In this document: positions 30,254 through 39,712 of the stretch, piece after piece | Layout: every line of letters starts with the position of its first letter | Position numbering within the stretch: the first letter of the stretch is position 1 | Notes under the pieces: model-generated | What the model was told of the DNA's origin: nothing | The model's database searches: none | The model's input: only the letters and a program-made list of their open reading frames with translations | Source: Pycnococcus provasolii | Taxonomy: Eukaryota; Chlorophyta; Pseudoscourfieldiophyceae; Pseudoscourfieldiales | NCBI GenBank assembly: GCA_049487715.1 | Contig: CP150552.1 | Coordinates: 930,001 to 994,000 of the forward strand | Direction of reading: 5' to 3' | DNA length: 64,000 nucleotides | Position numbers and translations under genes: made by a program

Positions 30254-31264
30254 ATGTCCGTGGCTTCCAAGGGCGCGCACAGGGTACACGTGTGCCGGCG
30301 CCTGACTGCGTCGGCGTCGACGTCGCCGGCTCCGCGACGCCTCCCGCCGGGTCTCTTGTCTCGTCCTCCGTCTCGACAAAACTCCGGGGTGACGCGCGCG
30401 CTCTCGCTCGACGACGCGCTGTACCGCCTCTCGCAGAGCGCAGACGCTGCAGTGGGAACGACACTATCCGCATCGGGCGATGGGGCGGTCAACCCGCTGA
30501 CGTGCGTCGTTGTGCTCGCCGCTGGACTCGCAACGAGCTTATCGCCGTGCACGCTCTCTGTTCTGCCGCTGACCATCGGGTACATAGGCTTCGACGACGC
30601 AATGGACGCGAAAGCTCGAGGCTCATCAGAAGGAGCGACCAAAACGGACGCTGACGAAGGGGAGGATGATGATGGGGAGGAGGAGAAGACTGTCGTGCAG
30701 AGGAGCGAGAGCCGCGTCTTCAGACGAGCGACGAGCTTTGCGGCAGGATTGGCAACGACGCTTGCTCTGCTCGGAGTGTCGGCGTCTGCCGTAGGACGCG
30801 TGTACGGAACGGCGGGTGGTACGGGAGCGAACGTGACGCTTACGGCTGGTGCCAGCTTGGTAGCCATTGCGATGGGTCTGAGTCTACTGGGAGTCATCGA
30901 CGCGTCGCGTCTTGTGCCGAGTGCTGTCCAGCGTGCCGCCAACTTCGACGTGCGCGGATTAACCGCGCTCCCAGCTTGGCTGCGGGCGTACCTGGCGGGG
31001 GCACTGTTTGCCCTCGCCGCGTCGCCCTGCAGCACGCCGGTGCTCGCCACCCTCCTCGCGTATGCTGCAACCAACGACGGAGGCGGCATCTTACTTTTTT
31101 GTTATGCCTTGGGCTACACCGCGCCGCTGCTCGCCGCGGCGTACGCGACTGGCACGCTGGGCCAAATCATGGCTTCACGAGGAGTCACCGCCGCCGTGAC
31201 GCCAATCAGCGGCGCGCTCCTCGTGACCGGGGGTACGTACGCGCTTTTGGACAGGCTTGTTTGA
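30254..31264 (+). CDS. ccdA: Plastid CcdA-like thiol transporter for cytochrome c biogenesis
   Basis: From ATG 30254 a 336-residue protein begins with an Arg/Ser-rich transit peptide. Its membrane part holds both diagnostic CcdA Cys-Pro motifs: LATSLSPCTLSVLPLTIGYI and LFALAASPCSTPVLATLLAY. The two Cys residues carry reducing equivalents across the thylakoid membrane for apocytochrome c haem ligation (system II) and lumenal thiol reduction. About six hydrophobic segments are visible. An acidic insert (DADEGEDDDGEEEKT) sits in the loop after the first segment and is unusual. It is divergent from the SMG1-like gene. Confidence 0.9.
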   Translation: MSVASKGAHRVHVCRRLTASASTSPAPRRLPPGLLSRPPSRQNSGVTRALSLDDALYRLSQSADAAVGTTLSASGDGAVNPLTCVVVLAAGLATSLSPCTLSVLPLTIGYIGFDDAMDAKARGSSEGATKTDADEGEDDDGEEEKTVVQRSESRVFRRATSFAAGLATTLALLGVSASAVGRVYGTAGGTGANVTLTAGASLVAIAMGLSLLGVIDASRLVPSAVQRAANFDVRGLTALPAWLRAYLAGALFALAASPCSTPVLATLLAYAATNDGGGILLFCYALGYTAPLLAAAYATGTLGQIMASRGVTAAVTPISGALLVTGGTYALLDRLV

Positions 31265-31320
31265 GAAAAAAAAACTATTACAGTAACGTTGTATTTTCAT
31301 GGTTTATAGACTTACCTTGT

Positions 31321-32756
31321 TCACCTCTCTTCGAGAAACTCGTCGATGCGCACACCGACGTGCCTGCCTCCGAGTAATTTCCCACCGCTATCCGTTGCGT
31401 CCTCCCAACCCAGTAGCGCGTCGCCGACACGCAGCGCCGCAACGGAAACCGCACCTTGGTACGTCGTTCCTTCTTTCGCATTATTGCACCTCATGAGTCG
31501 AACAGTCTCGGCGTTTTGCAAGACAATGCTGACGGGCCTTCCCGATGACTCGAATGACGCCTCGACCAACACCAGCGGGCGTCGCTCAACTTTCGCACGA
31601 CCCACAAATGCACGAGATGTGGTACCTCGTGTTGCGTTGACAACCCGAACGATGCCACCAGTTCTCAATTCTGAGAGGTATCTCGTCTTATCGTCGACGG
31701 GATCGTACACATACATGTGAGTGGACCCCGCGTTGACACGAAAGGGACGCGATGCGACGAAGTCCTAATTTGTTAGTGCGTTAGAATGTTAGTGCGTTGC
31801 TTATCATATGCGCCTTGGCTGCTCAGAGGTTGACGTACATTTTCTGCGCACTCACTGTGAACGAGCAGATACGAGCCATTGTGATTTCCCACGAGCAATC
31901 CTTCGCCGTCACGCATTTCGGTGCACAAGTCAGCGCACACGCGATGGCCCATGCCGAGCGGTGTGATGGCCGTCACCCGAGCGGCTGCCAAGGCACCTTG
32001 GTCACTTGCGCGCTGTTTGTTGTCTACTTGTCCATCGCAACGTGCGGCAACGTCCGCCGCAATGGCTGCGAGGTCGCTAATGTTTTCCGTTTTCACGATG
32101 ATGCCGTCAAGTCCCATTTCAAGCGCGTCAAGCATCGCGGTTGCGGATGCGCGGTCGTACGCAACTCCCACGAGCGTTGGGCGGCAGCTGCTGTTTTGTT
32201 GCGCCGCCGCGACGATGTTCTCGCTGACGATGCTCGCCCAACCTGTGGCACCTGGGTCCAGTATGAAAATGTTGTGGGCGCTTGCGCTGCCGACAGCCTT
32301 CTCCGCACTCCGCGCCTTTTCTCCGTTCGAGACGTCGAAAAAAGTTCCGACGATGACTTTGTTTTCGTCAATGAGCTTGCCGTGCTTGCTTTTTAGGATG
32401 CGCACGCCCGCCGCGAGTGCGCGCATCGCGCTAGCGTTGGCCTCAGCCTTCGCCGATTTTGGCTCGTCTGCATCAACGATGGCGACGTTCGTGAGCCCAA
32501 GTTCTAGCGCTTTTGCAAAGGACGCTGGCGTCTCGGGCCAGTAAAACGCGAACGGCCGAGTCTTATTGCTCAGAATGTCAGCCGCTGCTGCAGAAGCTGT
32601 TGTTGTCTTTGCGTTGGTTGGCGCATCTTCGTTACTTGTTCCCGTTCCTTCTCCCGAGGAAACGCGCAGAGGCGGAGGGGCGCGCTTGCGTACCCGTGCG
32701 GCGTGCGTGCGTGTTCGCACGTGTGTCGCTTGTGGGAGGTGGCAGGCGGCGGACAT
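31321..32756 (-). CDS. Type II 3-dehydroquinate synthase-like protein, one 74-nt intron
   Basis: Exon 1 is 32756-31839, the intron 31838-31765 (GTACGTCAAC to AAATTAG), exon 2 31764-31321; the frames join exactly as CAEN|DFVASRPFRVNAG. The product (about 453 residues) has a transit-like N-terminus and the DHQS-II signatures: ALEMGLDGIIVKTENISDLA, ITPLGMGHRVCADLC, GEGLLVGNHNGSYLLVHSE, SRPFRVNAGSTHMYV, TRYLSELRTGG, VERRPLVLVEA and IVLQNAETVRL. Archaeal DHQS-II makes dehydroquinate from an amino-sugar precursor by oxidative deamination; plant and algal homologues are annotated by similarity only. Since green plants have AroB-type DHQS, its role here may differ. Plastid location is inferred. A retrotransposon lies 60 bp upstream of the ATG. 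Confidence 0.85.
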
Positions 32757-32811
32757 ATCGCAACCTCTAATCGCACGTGCTGACGGGGCGAAAAAAGGAG
32801 AAAATGGGTGA

Positions 32812-32816
32812 CCCTG
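32812..32816. repeat. Target-site duplication, left copy
   Basis: CCCTG immediately precedes the 5' LTR and is repeated immediately after the 3' LTR. Five bases is the usual copia duplication. Confidence 0.9.
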
Positions 32817-33118
32817 TGTTGAGATAGCTCGCAGGAGGCAAGTATTCGACGAGAGAGCTATGCGTCAGATTGGGAGTTCGGGGTTTATCATTGAGAAGCC
32901 ATATAGCGGCGAGAGTTGTTGAGCCCCCCAGCCTGGAATCGCGTTGACGCCCCCGGGTGGCAACGCGATACCGGAGCGCGAGGGAAGAGGTATCCACGAG
33001 CCGACACGACAGAGAGAGGTGGGCGAGACACTCGGGAAGAAGGACTTCACTTCTCAAGAGAGGGTAGTGGCGCCGCGAATACACTCAAGTGTAACTACGT
33101 GAAACCACAAATATAATA
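32817..33118 (+). repeat. 5' LTR of the copia element
   Basis: 302 bp, beginning TGTTGAGATAG and ending ACAAATATAATA. It is apparently identical to the 3' LTR. The ends read TG...TA, not the canonical TG...CA. It must carry the element's promoter; the AT-rich end is the only low-GC part. Confidence 0.95.
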
Positions 33119-33150
33119 GGTTACGAGCCTCAAACGCGCGCAACGCAGCG
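33119..33150 (+). promoter_or_regulatory. Probable primer-binding site (half-tRNA type)
   Basis: The sequence directly after the 5' LTR is GGTTACGAGCCTCAAA. Its complement, TTTGAGGCTCGTAACC, looks like a tRNA anticodon arm (GAGG stem, CTCGTAA loop) and closely resembles an elongator tRNA-Met arm with one change in the anticodon. It does not resemble a tRNA 3' end complement (TGG...). Drosophila copia primes from an internal half-tRNA in the same way. The identification is by inspection only. Confidence 0.5.
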
Positions 33151-33246
33151 CACGCACTATCCTCGAACGGCCTGAAAGAGACCGTTCTAACGGTATAACG
33201 GACGTACTAGACTCTCAAAAAAAAATATTTCCCATTTGGTAGTGAC

Positions 33247-36200
33247 ATGGCGGCGCGAGCTTCGACCGAGACGGCCGACCTAGCCGAAAGATACGTGACA
33301 ACGTATGCCGACGCTGTACGCGACACGACGGCGCGCGACACGACGACACGCGCGGCTGAAGACGCCGAGTGGCAAGTCGTCACGCGACGAAGCGCGCGCC
33401 TTGCAGACGCAAGGCACGAAGAGCAAGCTCGTCGTGCACGCGAAGAGCAAGCTCGTCGTGCACGCGAAGAGCAAGCTCGTCGTGCACGCGAAGAACAAGC
33501 TCGTCGTGGAAGCCTGAGGACACCGGCCGAGCGTGAAGCACGCCGGCGTGAAAAACGACCGGCCGCACAGCCGGAAACGTCGAAACGGGGTGCGCGGCCG
33601 TCAACTCCACAGCGAGCGTTTACACCACCTCGCGTGGAGCACTGCGACGTGCCGCCACCGCCGCCGGGACAGCCACAGAGAGCTCCCGGGGCAACGCTAG
33701 TGCCGCCGGCGGGACAGCCACAAAGAGCTCCCAGGGCAACGCAAGCACCACCGCCGAGACAGCCACCGAGAGCTGCCGGTGCTGCCGGTGCAACACAGGA
33801 GAATAGCGCGGAGGAGAGAGAGGAGCTCATCGAGACACTCGTGGAAGAACTGCGCAAAGCGCAAGAGGAAGTGCAAGCCGCACGCGCTGAATCGAACGCC
33901 ATCATTCAAGTAGAACTTGAGCGAAGGGAAGCGCAAAGGATAGCTCGAGCAGAACGCGCGGAACCCGCGAGGGCTCCAACGGAGAGACTTGCGGCCGCAG
34001 AATACGCGAGACACCTATCACGCGAGCTCGAGCAATCCAATCCAGGCAAACGGCCGGCATTCAAAGGGAGTTGGCCGACTTTCAAACTCGCATTCTCAGC
34101 GTATACGAGATCGAGATGGACAAGATCCGGGAACGCCATGCTACACTCACCCAACGGAGTTCCTCCCGAGCTGCGGAGGGACGCCAACGACATGTTTGAG
34201 CAATTAAGCATGGCGTTGCTCGCGGAAGAGGAGCACTTAAGTCCAGAAATTCTGGGTATCCTGCACGACGCCGAAGCGGCACAACACCATGATGGAGCGC
34301 GCCTTTGGAATGAAGTTCAGAGAAATTTCGAAAGGCACGAGATCGAGGACGGCCTCGGTGCCCTGCAGGAACTCAAAGCCGTCGTACAAGACAGAACGGA
34401 GGATCTCAGGCATTATCATGTGAGATGGCAAGAACAACTGAGAAAATTCAACCTCACGAATTTCAGGCAAACAAACTTCGAACTGTTGACAACGTTTATA
34501 CGGTCGCTGCAGCCGAACGCACGAACGGCGGTAATGAATGAGGTGAAGAATGCCAACATTACGCGAGACGCAGACATCGAACTCAAGACCTTCGTGGCGA
34601 AAGCCTGCACCAAACTGAGAATCGAGAGCGTAGTAGACGTCACGTCTACTACGCGACATACCGGACGACCGGTTCTCGCTGTGGAGCAAACGGTTGACCC
34701 AAACGACGAAACTTTGGCAGCGGCACAACAACGCACATCATCGCTTCAAGGACCTTGCACGAACCCAAAATGTCCCAACCCTGAGAAACATCATATAACA
34801 AAGTGTTGGGCACCTGGGGGCGGGAGCCATAATCCAGTGCTATGGCGCGCTTTGCAACGCAAGCGAAAACGAAACAACAATGGCTCGGAAAAGGGAAACC
34901 AGAAGACGAGCAAAGTAAACGCCGTGGTGGCAGAGGGAAAGGATAACATCTTCGACGGCATTGGAGCTTTGCTCATGCTTGCGTCAACATTGAGTCCGGA
35001 TTCGCTGTTACTCGACACGGGATCACCAATCCATGCCACAGGGCAAAGGAACGATCTAAGTAACGCTCGCAAACTCCCGGAGCCAGTGATAGTCTACGGA
35101 ATCGATGGAAAGACTCCGGTTCAGCTAACACACATTGGAGAAATGCTAATCCGAGTGAAATTAGCTGGAGGTGATGCGAGGCAGCTCAACATCGACATCC
35201 AAGACGTGTACTACTCGGAGAATCTTAAAGGCTTCAACACGATAGTTAGCGTCGACAAGTTGCTAAAGCAGTTGGATGCAAAGTTCACCCTCGACGCGTA
35301 CTCGTCAAACGTGAATTTGGCTGACGGACGTTCAATACCAATCCACGTGACGCAACAAGGATATCCTACCCTCAGCTACAAGCTAAGGGATGATACGACA
35401 CATGCATCCCAGCGCACGTGCTCTCAAAGCATCTCAGCCACACAGCTATCGAGTGCCGTATCGGCAGCACAAGCTTCGGTAGAGCTTTCGAAAGCGCAGG
35501 AAGTCGCTATGCAGTTGCATTACCAGCTTGGACACCCGTCTGTCGCGCGCCTCGACAAAATACTCACGAGCCTGGGGATCAAGGCTAACCTTGCACCGAG
35601 TTTGGAATGCATGATCTGCGCAAAAGCTAAAAGCAAAAAGGCGCCTGTGCCACGGACACCGAGTGCTACCATGCATCGGTTAGGAGAGGTTTGGGGCATG
35701 GACCCCGTTCCGGTACACACGCCATCGCTGGGAAACATAAAGGTGGCATACATGTTCATGGAGTACGCGAGTAGGTACATGAAAATCTATGGAGCGAACG
35801 GGAGTAGCGGTGAGGAACTCACAGCCATAACTAGAACGTTCTTGTCCGAAATTGAGAGAGAAAGACGGAACCATGCCGATAATCAAAGAAGTTCACAATC
35901 AGAGGAATTCATCGGGAAGCGACCAGCTCAAGAGGAAATGGCCGAAATTAAGGAGCTAAGATGCGACGCTGGGAAAGTGTTCGACGATGCTCGTTTCAGA
36001 CAACTTCTCGAAGAGAAAGGAATACGACTCAGAGCGGCAGCTACCGATGCCCAGTGGCAAAACCGTATTGAGCGGCACATTGGGACAGCAAAAGAGTCAG
36101 CGCTAGCTATGCTCGATGCAGCGAATTTGCGTGTGGAATTTTGGTTCTCGGCACTTCGGACGGCGGTGCTATTGAAAAACTTAATCCCGCTGAGCGACAC

Positions 36201-39093
36201 AGCCATGCATTCTGAAGGGTTATCGCCAAGAGAAAGATATTCTGGCCAAGCAATATTGCGAAGAGAGCTGGCAAGCTTACACACTTTCGGTGCTTTGGTC
36301 TTTCGCCATATCCCTAGAGACCGAAGGCGCGCGTTATCCGACAAGGGAGACGCCGGTGTATTCATCGGGTACGACGATGCAGACCGAAATACGTATGTCG
36401 TGTGGCACCCACAAACGCGATCAGTTGCGAGGACTAGGGATGTCAGATTCTTCGAGCAGAGAAATGTAGATGGCAAGCTGAAAAATCCGGCAAGCACACT
36501 GTTCCCGCATCTTGCAAAAGGTTCAACAATAGAACTGCGAAAAATGGCACCAGTAGAAGATGATGTACTGGAGGAATTGCTTCGAGAGCATATGCGACTA
36601 CCGCCACAAAATGCTTCGATAAATAATCTGGACCTGGCGGATGGCTATGTACATTCCGAAGTGGATGAGGAAATGCACCAACAAATGGCTTTCCAAGTTG
36701 CTAAACATGAGACAACGGACGACGAGAATGTCCCACTCAGAGTTACAGTCGATGGCTTAATTGGAGCAGGCAAGACGACTACCATACACAAGATGGCTCA
36801 AAAGCTGCGGTCGGCAGGTCTCCGTGTACGTATTGAGGAAGAGAATGTCAAGAGATGGCTTGAGCTTGACCTGCTACAAGAGCAACATAAAGGAACCTCA
36901 GCTGGGGCAATTGCATTTCAAACGCTAGGTCCACTAAGTGACGCGCTCATCGGAAATGAACCATCAACGACCAACGACGTAGACGTTATACTCGAAGAGA
37001 GGTGTTGTCGAGCAGGCGAGATTTTCTGCCAAGCAGCCAAGGATGCAAGATACAAGCCGTGCAACATGAGAAGTGATCACGCCGACGCGATGCTTGAACT
37101 GTATAGGAAGTGCCGATCAATAATGAAGGCATCTCCAGACATGCGCATCATTTTGCGTACTTCACCAAGCACGTGTATTCATAGGGTATCGGAACGCGCG
37201 CGAGATAGCGAGAACATCATTGATCGCGAGTCACTCGACACACTGCAAGAATATGCGAACTCCTTTTGGAGACGGCGTTTGAACCAGGGGGAGGCTCAAC
37301 ATGAAGTTGATGCCAACGTGGATGCAGATCTCGTAGCCCATGAAGCCGCGCATAGTGTACTCAATATAATACGAATACATGCGAGAGGCGCTGAGAAGAA
37401 GTCAATGGTAGCCGTGAGAGATGCAGATCGAGACTATCCAAGCAATCCTCCACCACTCATGTCTATCAGCGTTGATCCTCTTGAGCCGCGCACATATTTG
37501 GAAGCGATACGGTCACCTGATGCACATCTATGGGAAGAGGCGATGAAAGCAGAGATCCAAGCATTGGTGGAAAAGAAAGGCACTTGGAACCTTTCACCAC
37601 GCACGGCAGGCATGAATATCATCAAAACGAAATGGGTATTCAAAGTGAAAAGGAAGCGAGATGGTGAGATCGAACGGTACAAAGCGCGCCTCGTTGCCAG
37701 AGGAGACACCCAAATCTACGGTGTTGATTTTGACGAAACGTTCGCGCCTGTAGTGTCTTATACCGCATTGAGAGTTCTTTTGTCAATCGCAGCAAAACGA
37801 GGATGGAAAGCGATACAAATCGACGTATCGAACGCTTATTTGAATGCAGATCTAAGCAAACCAATCTACATGGAACAACCGCAAGGCTTTGTAGTACCTG
37901 GAAAGGAACACATGGTGTGCATACTCAAAAAGGGACTTTACGGACTGAAACAAGCTGGTCGAATGTGGAATCAGAAATTGTCAGCACTTCTCTTAACTCT
38001 GGGCTTCATACAAAATGAAGTAGATCTTTGTTTGTTCATGAAGGACGGGACCCTTATTGTGGCGATTTACGTGGACGACTTAATAGTTTGTGGGAAGACG
38101 AGTGCAGACATATCTGAGTTTATCTCGAAGTTCCGTAAAGAGTTCGATACAACTGAACCCGAGAACGCAAATTGGATCTTGGGCATGTCAGTGGACGTAA
38201 AGCCGGATGAGTATATATCGTTAAGCCAACCAGCATATGTCAAGAAATTGCTGAAAGACTTCGGTATGGAAGACGCACGCCTTACTAATACTCCATTGCC
38301 TGCAGGAGCGAGTTTAAGCCGTTCGAAGGAGACGCCCACGCCAGAACAGCTCAAAAGAAACCGGACGTTTGTTGGAAGCTTGCTTTACTTAGCGCAATGC
38401 ACTAGGCCTGACTTGGCCAATGCAGTATGCCAACTATCCCATGTCATGACGGCTCCACCTGAGAGCTGGAATGCGGTAGTGAAACATGTGCTGAGATATC
38501 TGCATCGCACCGGAGACGCCGGAATATGTTACTGGAAGTCTCCACGTCGCACTGCCGAGCTCCACGGTTACGTGGATGCGTCGTGGGGTGATAACTTGGA
38601 CTCTAGGAAGTCCACGACTGGATATGTATTCTTTCTCAATGGTGGACCGATAAGTTGGGTGAGCAAGCTTCAACGGACCATTGCTTTGAGTACTGTAGAG
38701 GCTGAGTATACGGCATTAGTTCATGCAATTCAAGAGGGAATCTTTCTTCGCCGCTTAATTCAATCTCTGGGCGAGGAAATGCATGGACCCACCGTACTGT
38801 TCGAAGATAACAATGGCGCTGCAAACCTCGTTGACCACCCGACGTCACACGGGCGTACGAAGCATATTGATATCAAGCGTAAATGGTTGGATGATAAGCT
38901 GCAACCGCCGGACGCGCAATTCGTGGTCAAACGGGTGGACACATCCGAGAATGTGGCTGACTTATTCACAAAGTCGCTGCCGCGCACCACGTTCGAGAAG
39001 CATGCTTCAAGCGTGCTATCTTTTGCACAGACGGCGGGCCGGAAAATGCTCAAGGCTATCGGAAACACGATGGCGTGTTGCTCGCTGTGGTGA
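33247..39093 (+). CDS. Copia gag-pol polyprotein with an inserted deoxynucleoside kinase domain
   Basis: 1,948 residues, no stop. Order: Gag with tandem QARRAREE repeats (about 58-88) and Pro-rich repeats; zinc knuckle C504-C509-H515-C520; protease DTGSPIH (D590); H-H-C-C zinc arm (LGHPS...CMIC, about 759-790); integrase D819, D907, E942; kinase-like domain about 1155-1385; reverse transcriptase from about 1416 with YVDD at 1608; RNase H (D1777 in GYVDASW, then E in STVEAEYTAL). The kinase domain has the P-loop GLIGAGKTT (1170-1178), the ER pair of the catalytic motif (EERCCRAGEIF, about 1251), the strand IILRTSP (1301) and an Arg-rich LID-like stretch (RVSERARDSE). This follows the thymidine/deoxynucleoside kinase plan. 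It could phosphorylate deoxynucleosides for reverse transcription. Confidence 0.95.
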   Translation: MAARASTETADLAERYVTTYADAVRDTTARDTTTRAAEDAEWQVVTRRSARLADARHEEQARRAREEQARRAREEQARRAREEQARRGSLRTPAEREARRREKRPAAQPETSKRGARPSTPQRAFTPPRVEHCDVPPPPPGQPQRAPGATLVPPAGQPQRAPRATQAPPPRQPPRAAGAAGATQENSAEEREELIETLVEELRKAQEEVQAARAESNAIIQVELERREAQRIARAERAEPARAPTERLAAAEYARHLSRELEQSNPGKRPAFKGSWPTFKLAFSAYTRSRWTRSGNAMLHSPNGVPPELRRDANDMFEQLSMALLAEEEHLSPEILGILHDAEAAQHHDGARLWNEVQRNFERHEIEDGLGALQELKAVVQDRTEDLRHYHVRWQEQLRKFNLTNFRQTNFELLTTFIRSLQPNARTAVMNEVKNANITRDADIELKTFVAKACTKLRIESVVDVTSTTRHTGRPVLAVEQTVDPNDETLAAAQQRTSSLQGPCTNPKCPNPEKHHITKCWAPGGGSHNPVLWRALQRKRKRNNNGSEKGNQKTSKVNAVVAEGKDNIFDGIGALLMLASTLSPDSLLLDTGSPIHATGQRNDLSNARKLPEPVIVYGIDGKTPVQLTHIGEMLIRVKLAGGDARQLNIDIQDVYYSENLKGFNTIVSVDKLLKQLDAKFTLDAYSSNVNLADGRSIPIHVTQQGYPTLSYKLRDDTTHASQRTCSQSISATQLSSAVSAAQASVELSKAQEVAMQLHYQLGHPSVARLDKILTSLGIKANLAPSLECMICAKAKSKKAPVPRTPSATMHRLGEVWGMDPVPVHTPSLGNIKVAYMFMEYASRYMKIYGANGSSGEELTAITRTFLSEIERERRNHADNQRSSQSEEFIGKRPAQEEMAEIKELRCDAGKVFDDARFRQLLEEKGIRLRAAATDAQWQNRIERHIGTAKESALAMLDAANLRVEFWFSALRTAVLLKNLIPLSDTAMHSEGLSPRERYSGQAILRRELASLHTFGALVFRHIPRDRRRALSDKGDAGVFIGYDDADRNTYVVWHPQTRSVARTRDVRFFEQRNVDGKLKNPASTLFPHLAKGSTIELRKMAPVEDDVLEELLREHMRLPPQNASINNLDLADGYVHSEVDEEMHQQMAFQVAKHETTDDENVPLRVTVDGLIGAGKTTTIHKMAQKLRSAGLRVRIEEENVKRWLELDLLQEQHKGTSAGAIAFQTLGPLSDALIGNEPSTTNDVDVILEERCCRAGEIFCQAAKDARYKPCNMRSDHADAMLELYRKCRSIMKASPDMRIILRTSPSTCIHRVSERARDSENIIDRESLDTLQEYANSFWRRRLNQGEAQHEVDANVDADLVAHEAAHSVLNIIRIHARGAEKKSMVAVRDADRDYPSNPPPLMSISVDPLEPRTYLEAIRSPDAHLWEEAMKAEIQALVEKKGTWNLSPRTAGMNIIKTKWVFKVKRKRDGEIERYKARLVARGDTQIYGVDFDETFAPVVSYTALRVLLSIAAKRGWKAIQIDVSNAYLNADLSKPIYMEQPQGFVVPGKEHMVCILKKGLYGLKQAGRMWNQKLSALLLTLGFIQNEVDLCLFMKDGTLIVAIYVDDLIVCGKTSADISEFISKFRKEFDTTEPENANWILGMSVDVKPDEYISLSQPAYVKKLLKDFGMEDARLTNTPLPAGASLSRSKETPTPEQLKRNRTFVGSLLYLAQCTRPDLANAVCQLSHVMTAPPESWNAVVKHVLRYLHRTGDAGICYWKSPRRTAELHGYVDASWGDNLDSRKSTTGYVFFLNGGPISWVSKLQRTIALSTVEAEYTALVHAIQEGIFLRRLIQSLGEEMHGPTVLFEDNNGAANLVDHPTSHGRTKHIDIKRKWLDDKLQPPDAQFVVKRVDTSENVADLFTKSLPRTTFEKHASSVLSFAQTAGRKMLKAIGNTMACCSLW
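33418..33507 (+). repeat. 24-bp tandem repeat in gag
   Basis: Three full copies and one partial copy of a 24-bp unit (GAAGAGCAAGCTCGTCGTGC plus ACGC) encode an Arg/Glu-rich octad repeat, a likely nucleic-acid-binding or helical segment of Gag. Confidence 0.85.
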
Positions 39094-39109
39094 CGCTCTC
39101 TACGGACGT

Positions 39110-39125
39110 AGAGAACGAGGGGGAG
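39110..39125 (+). promoter_or_regulatory. Polypurine tract
   Basis: AGAGAACGAGGGGGAG abuts the 3' LTR. This is the expected plus-strand primer for reverse transcription. Confidence 0.8.
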
Positions 39126-39427
39126 TGTTGAGATAGCTCGCAGGAGGCAAGTATTCGACGAGAGAGCTATGCGTCAGATTGGGAGTTCGGGGTTTATCAT
39201 TGAGAAGCCATATAGCGGCGAGAGTTGTTGAGCCCCCCAGCCTGGAATCGCGTTGACGCCCCCGGGTGGCAACGCGATACCGGAGCGCGAGGGAAGAGGT
39301 ATCCACGAGCCGACACGACAGAGAGAGGTGGGCGAGACACTCGGGAAGAAGGACTTCACTTCTCAAGAGAGGGTAGTGGCGCCGCGAATACACTCAAGTG
39401 TAACTACGTGAAACCACAAATATAATA
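39126..39427 (+). repeat. 3' LTR of the copia element
   Basis: 302 bp, apparently identical to the 5' LTR, followed by the CCCTG duplication at 39428-39432. The next 280 bp to 39712 hold nothing I can identify and represent the original upstream region of the dehydroquinate-synthase-like gene. Confidence 0.95.
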
Positions 39428-39712
39428 CCCTGGGACCTGGATAATGCCGACCGGATAATGCAGCACGGTTCGGAATAATAGGGGTTGTAAAAACAAGTGG
39501 TGCAAAACGACGAGGTCGTGCTGAAGTCCCTTCCAAGAAAAAAATAGTCACGCACTCACTCCCCGCCCATAAGGTAACGTCCATAGCGCACTTCGCCTCT
39601 GGAGACACCTCCTCTATCGTAGAGATGCGGCGATTCAAGTCTGTTCTGCAAGGGAACAGTCGAGGTAAAGAATTTGTTGCATATTCAAAAACAAAAAATA
39701 CATGGTCCATTT

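Larger units (their letters stand above)
32817..39427 (+). mobile_element. Complete Ty1/copia LTR retrotransposon with deoxynucleoside-kinase cargo
   Basis: The element is 6,611 bp with two 302-bp LTRs, flanked by the 5-bp direct repeat CCCTG (32812-32816 and 39428-39432). It has one uninterrupted gag-pol frame, a primer-binding region directly after the 5' LTR and a purine tract directly before the 3' LTR. The order protease-integrase-RT-RNase H makes it copia-type. By eye the two LTRs are identical, so the insertion should be recent. Its interior is less GC-rich at third codon positions than host genes. It lies between the dehydroquinate-synthase-like gene and the gene ending at 39713, in opposite orientation to both. 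Confidence 0.97.

Noticed and set aside
33418-33507. CRISPR-like array
   Set aside because: The units are contiguous 24-bp coding repeats in gag, without spacers, in a eukaryotic genome.
36730-37400. Giant-virus or other viral insertion as the source of the kinase domain
   Set aside because: The domain is in frame inside a single uninterrupted polyprotein between LTRs, so here it is part of the retrotransposon. Its earlier origin cannot be judged without a tree.
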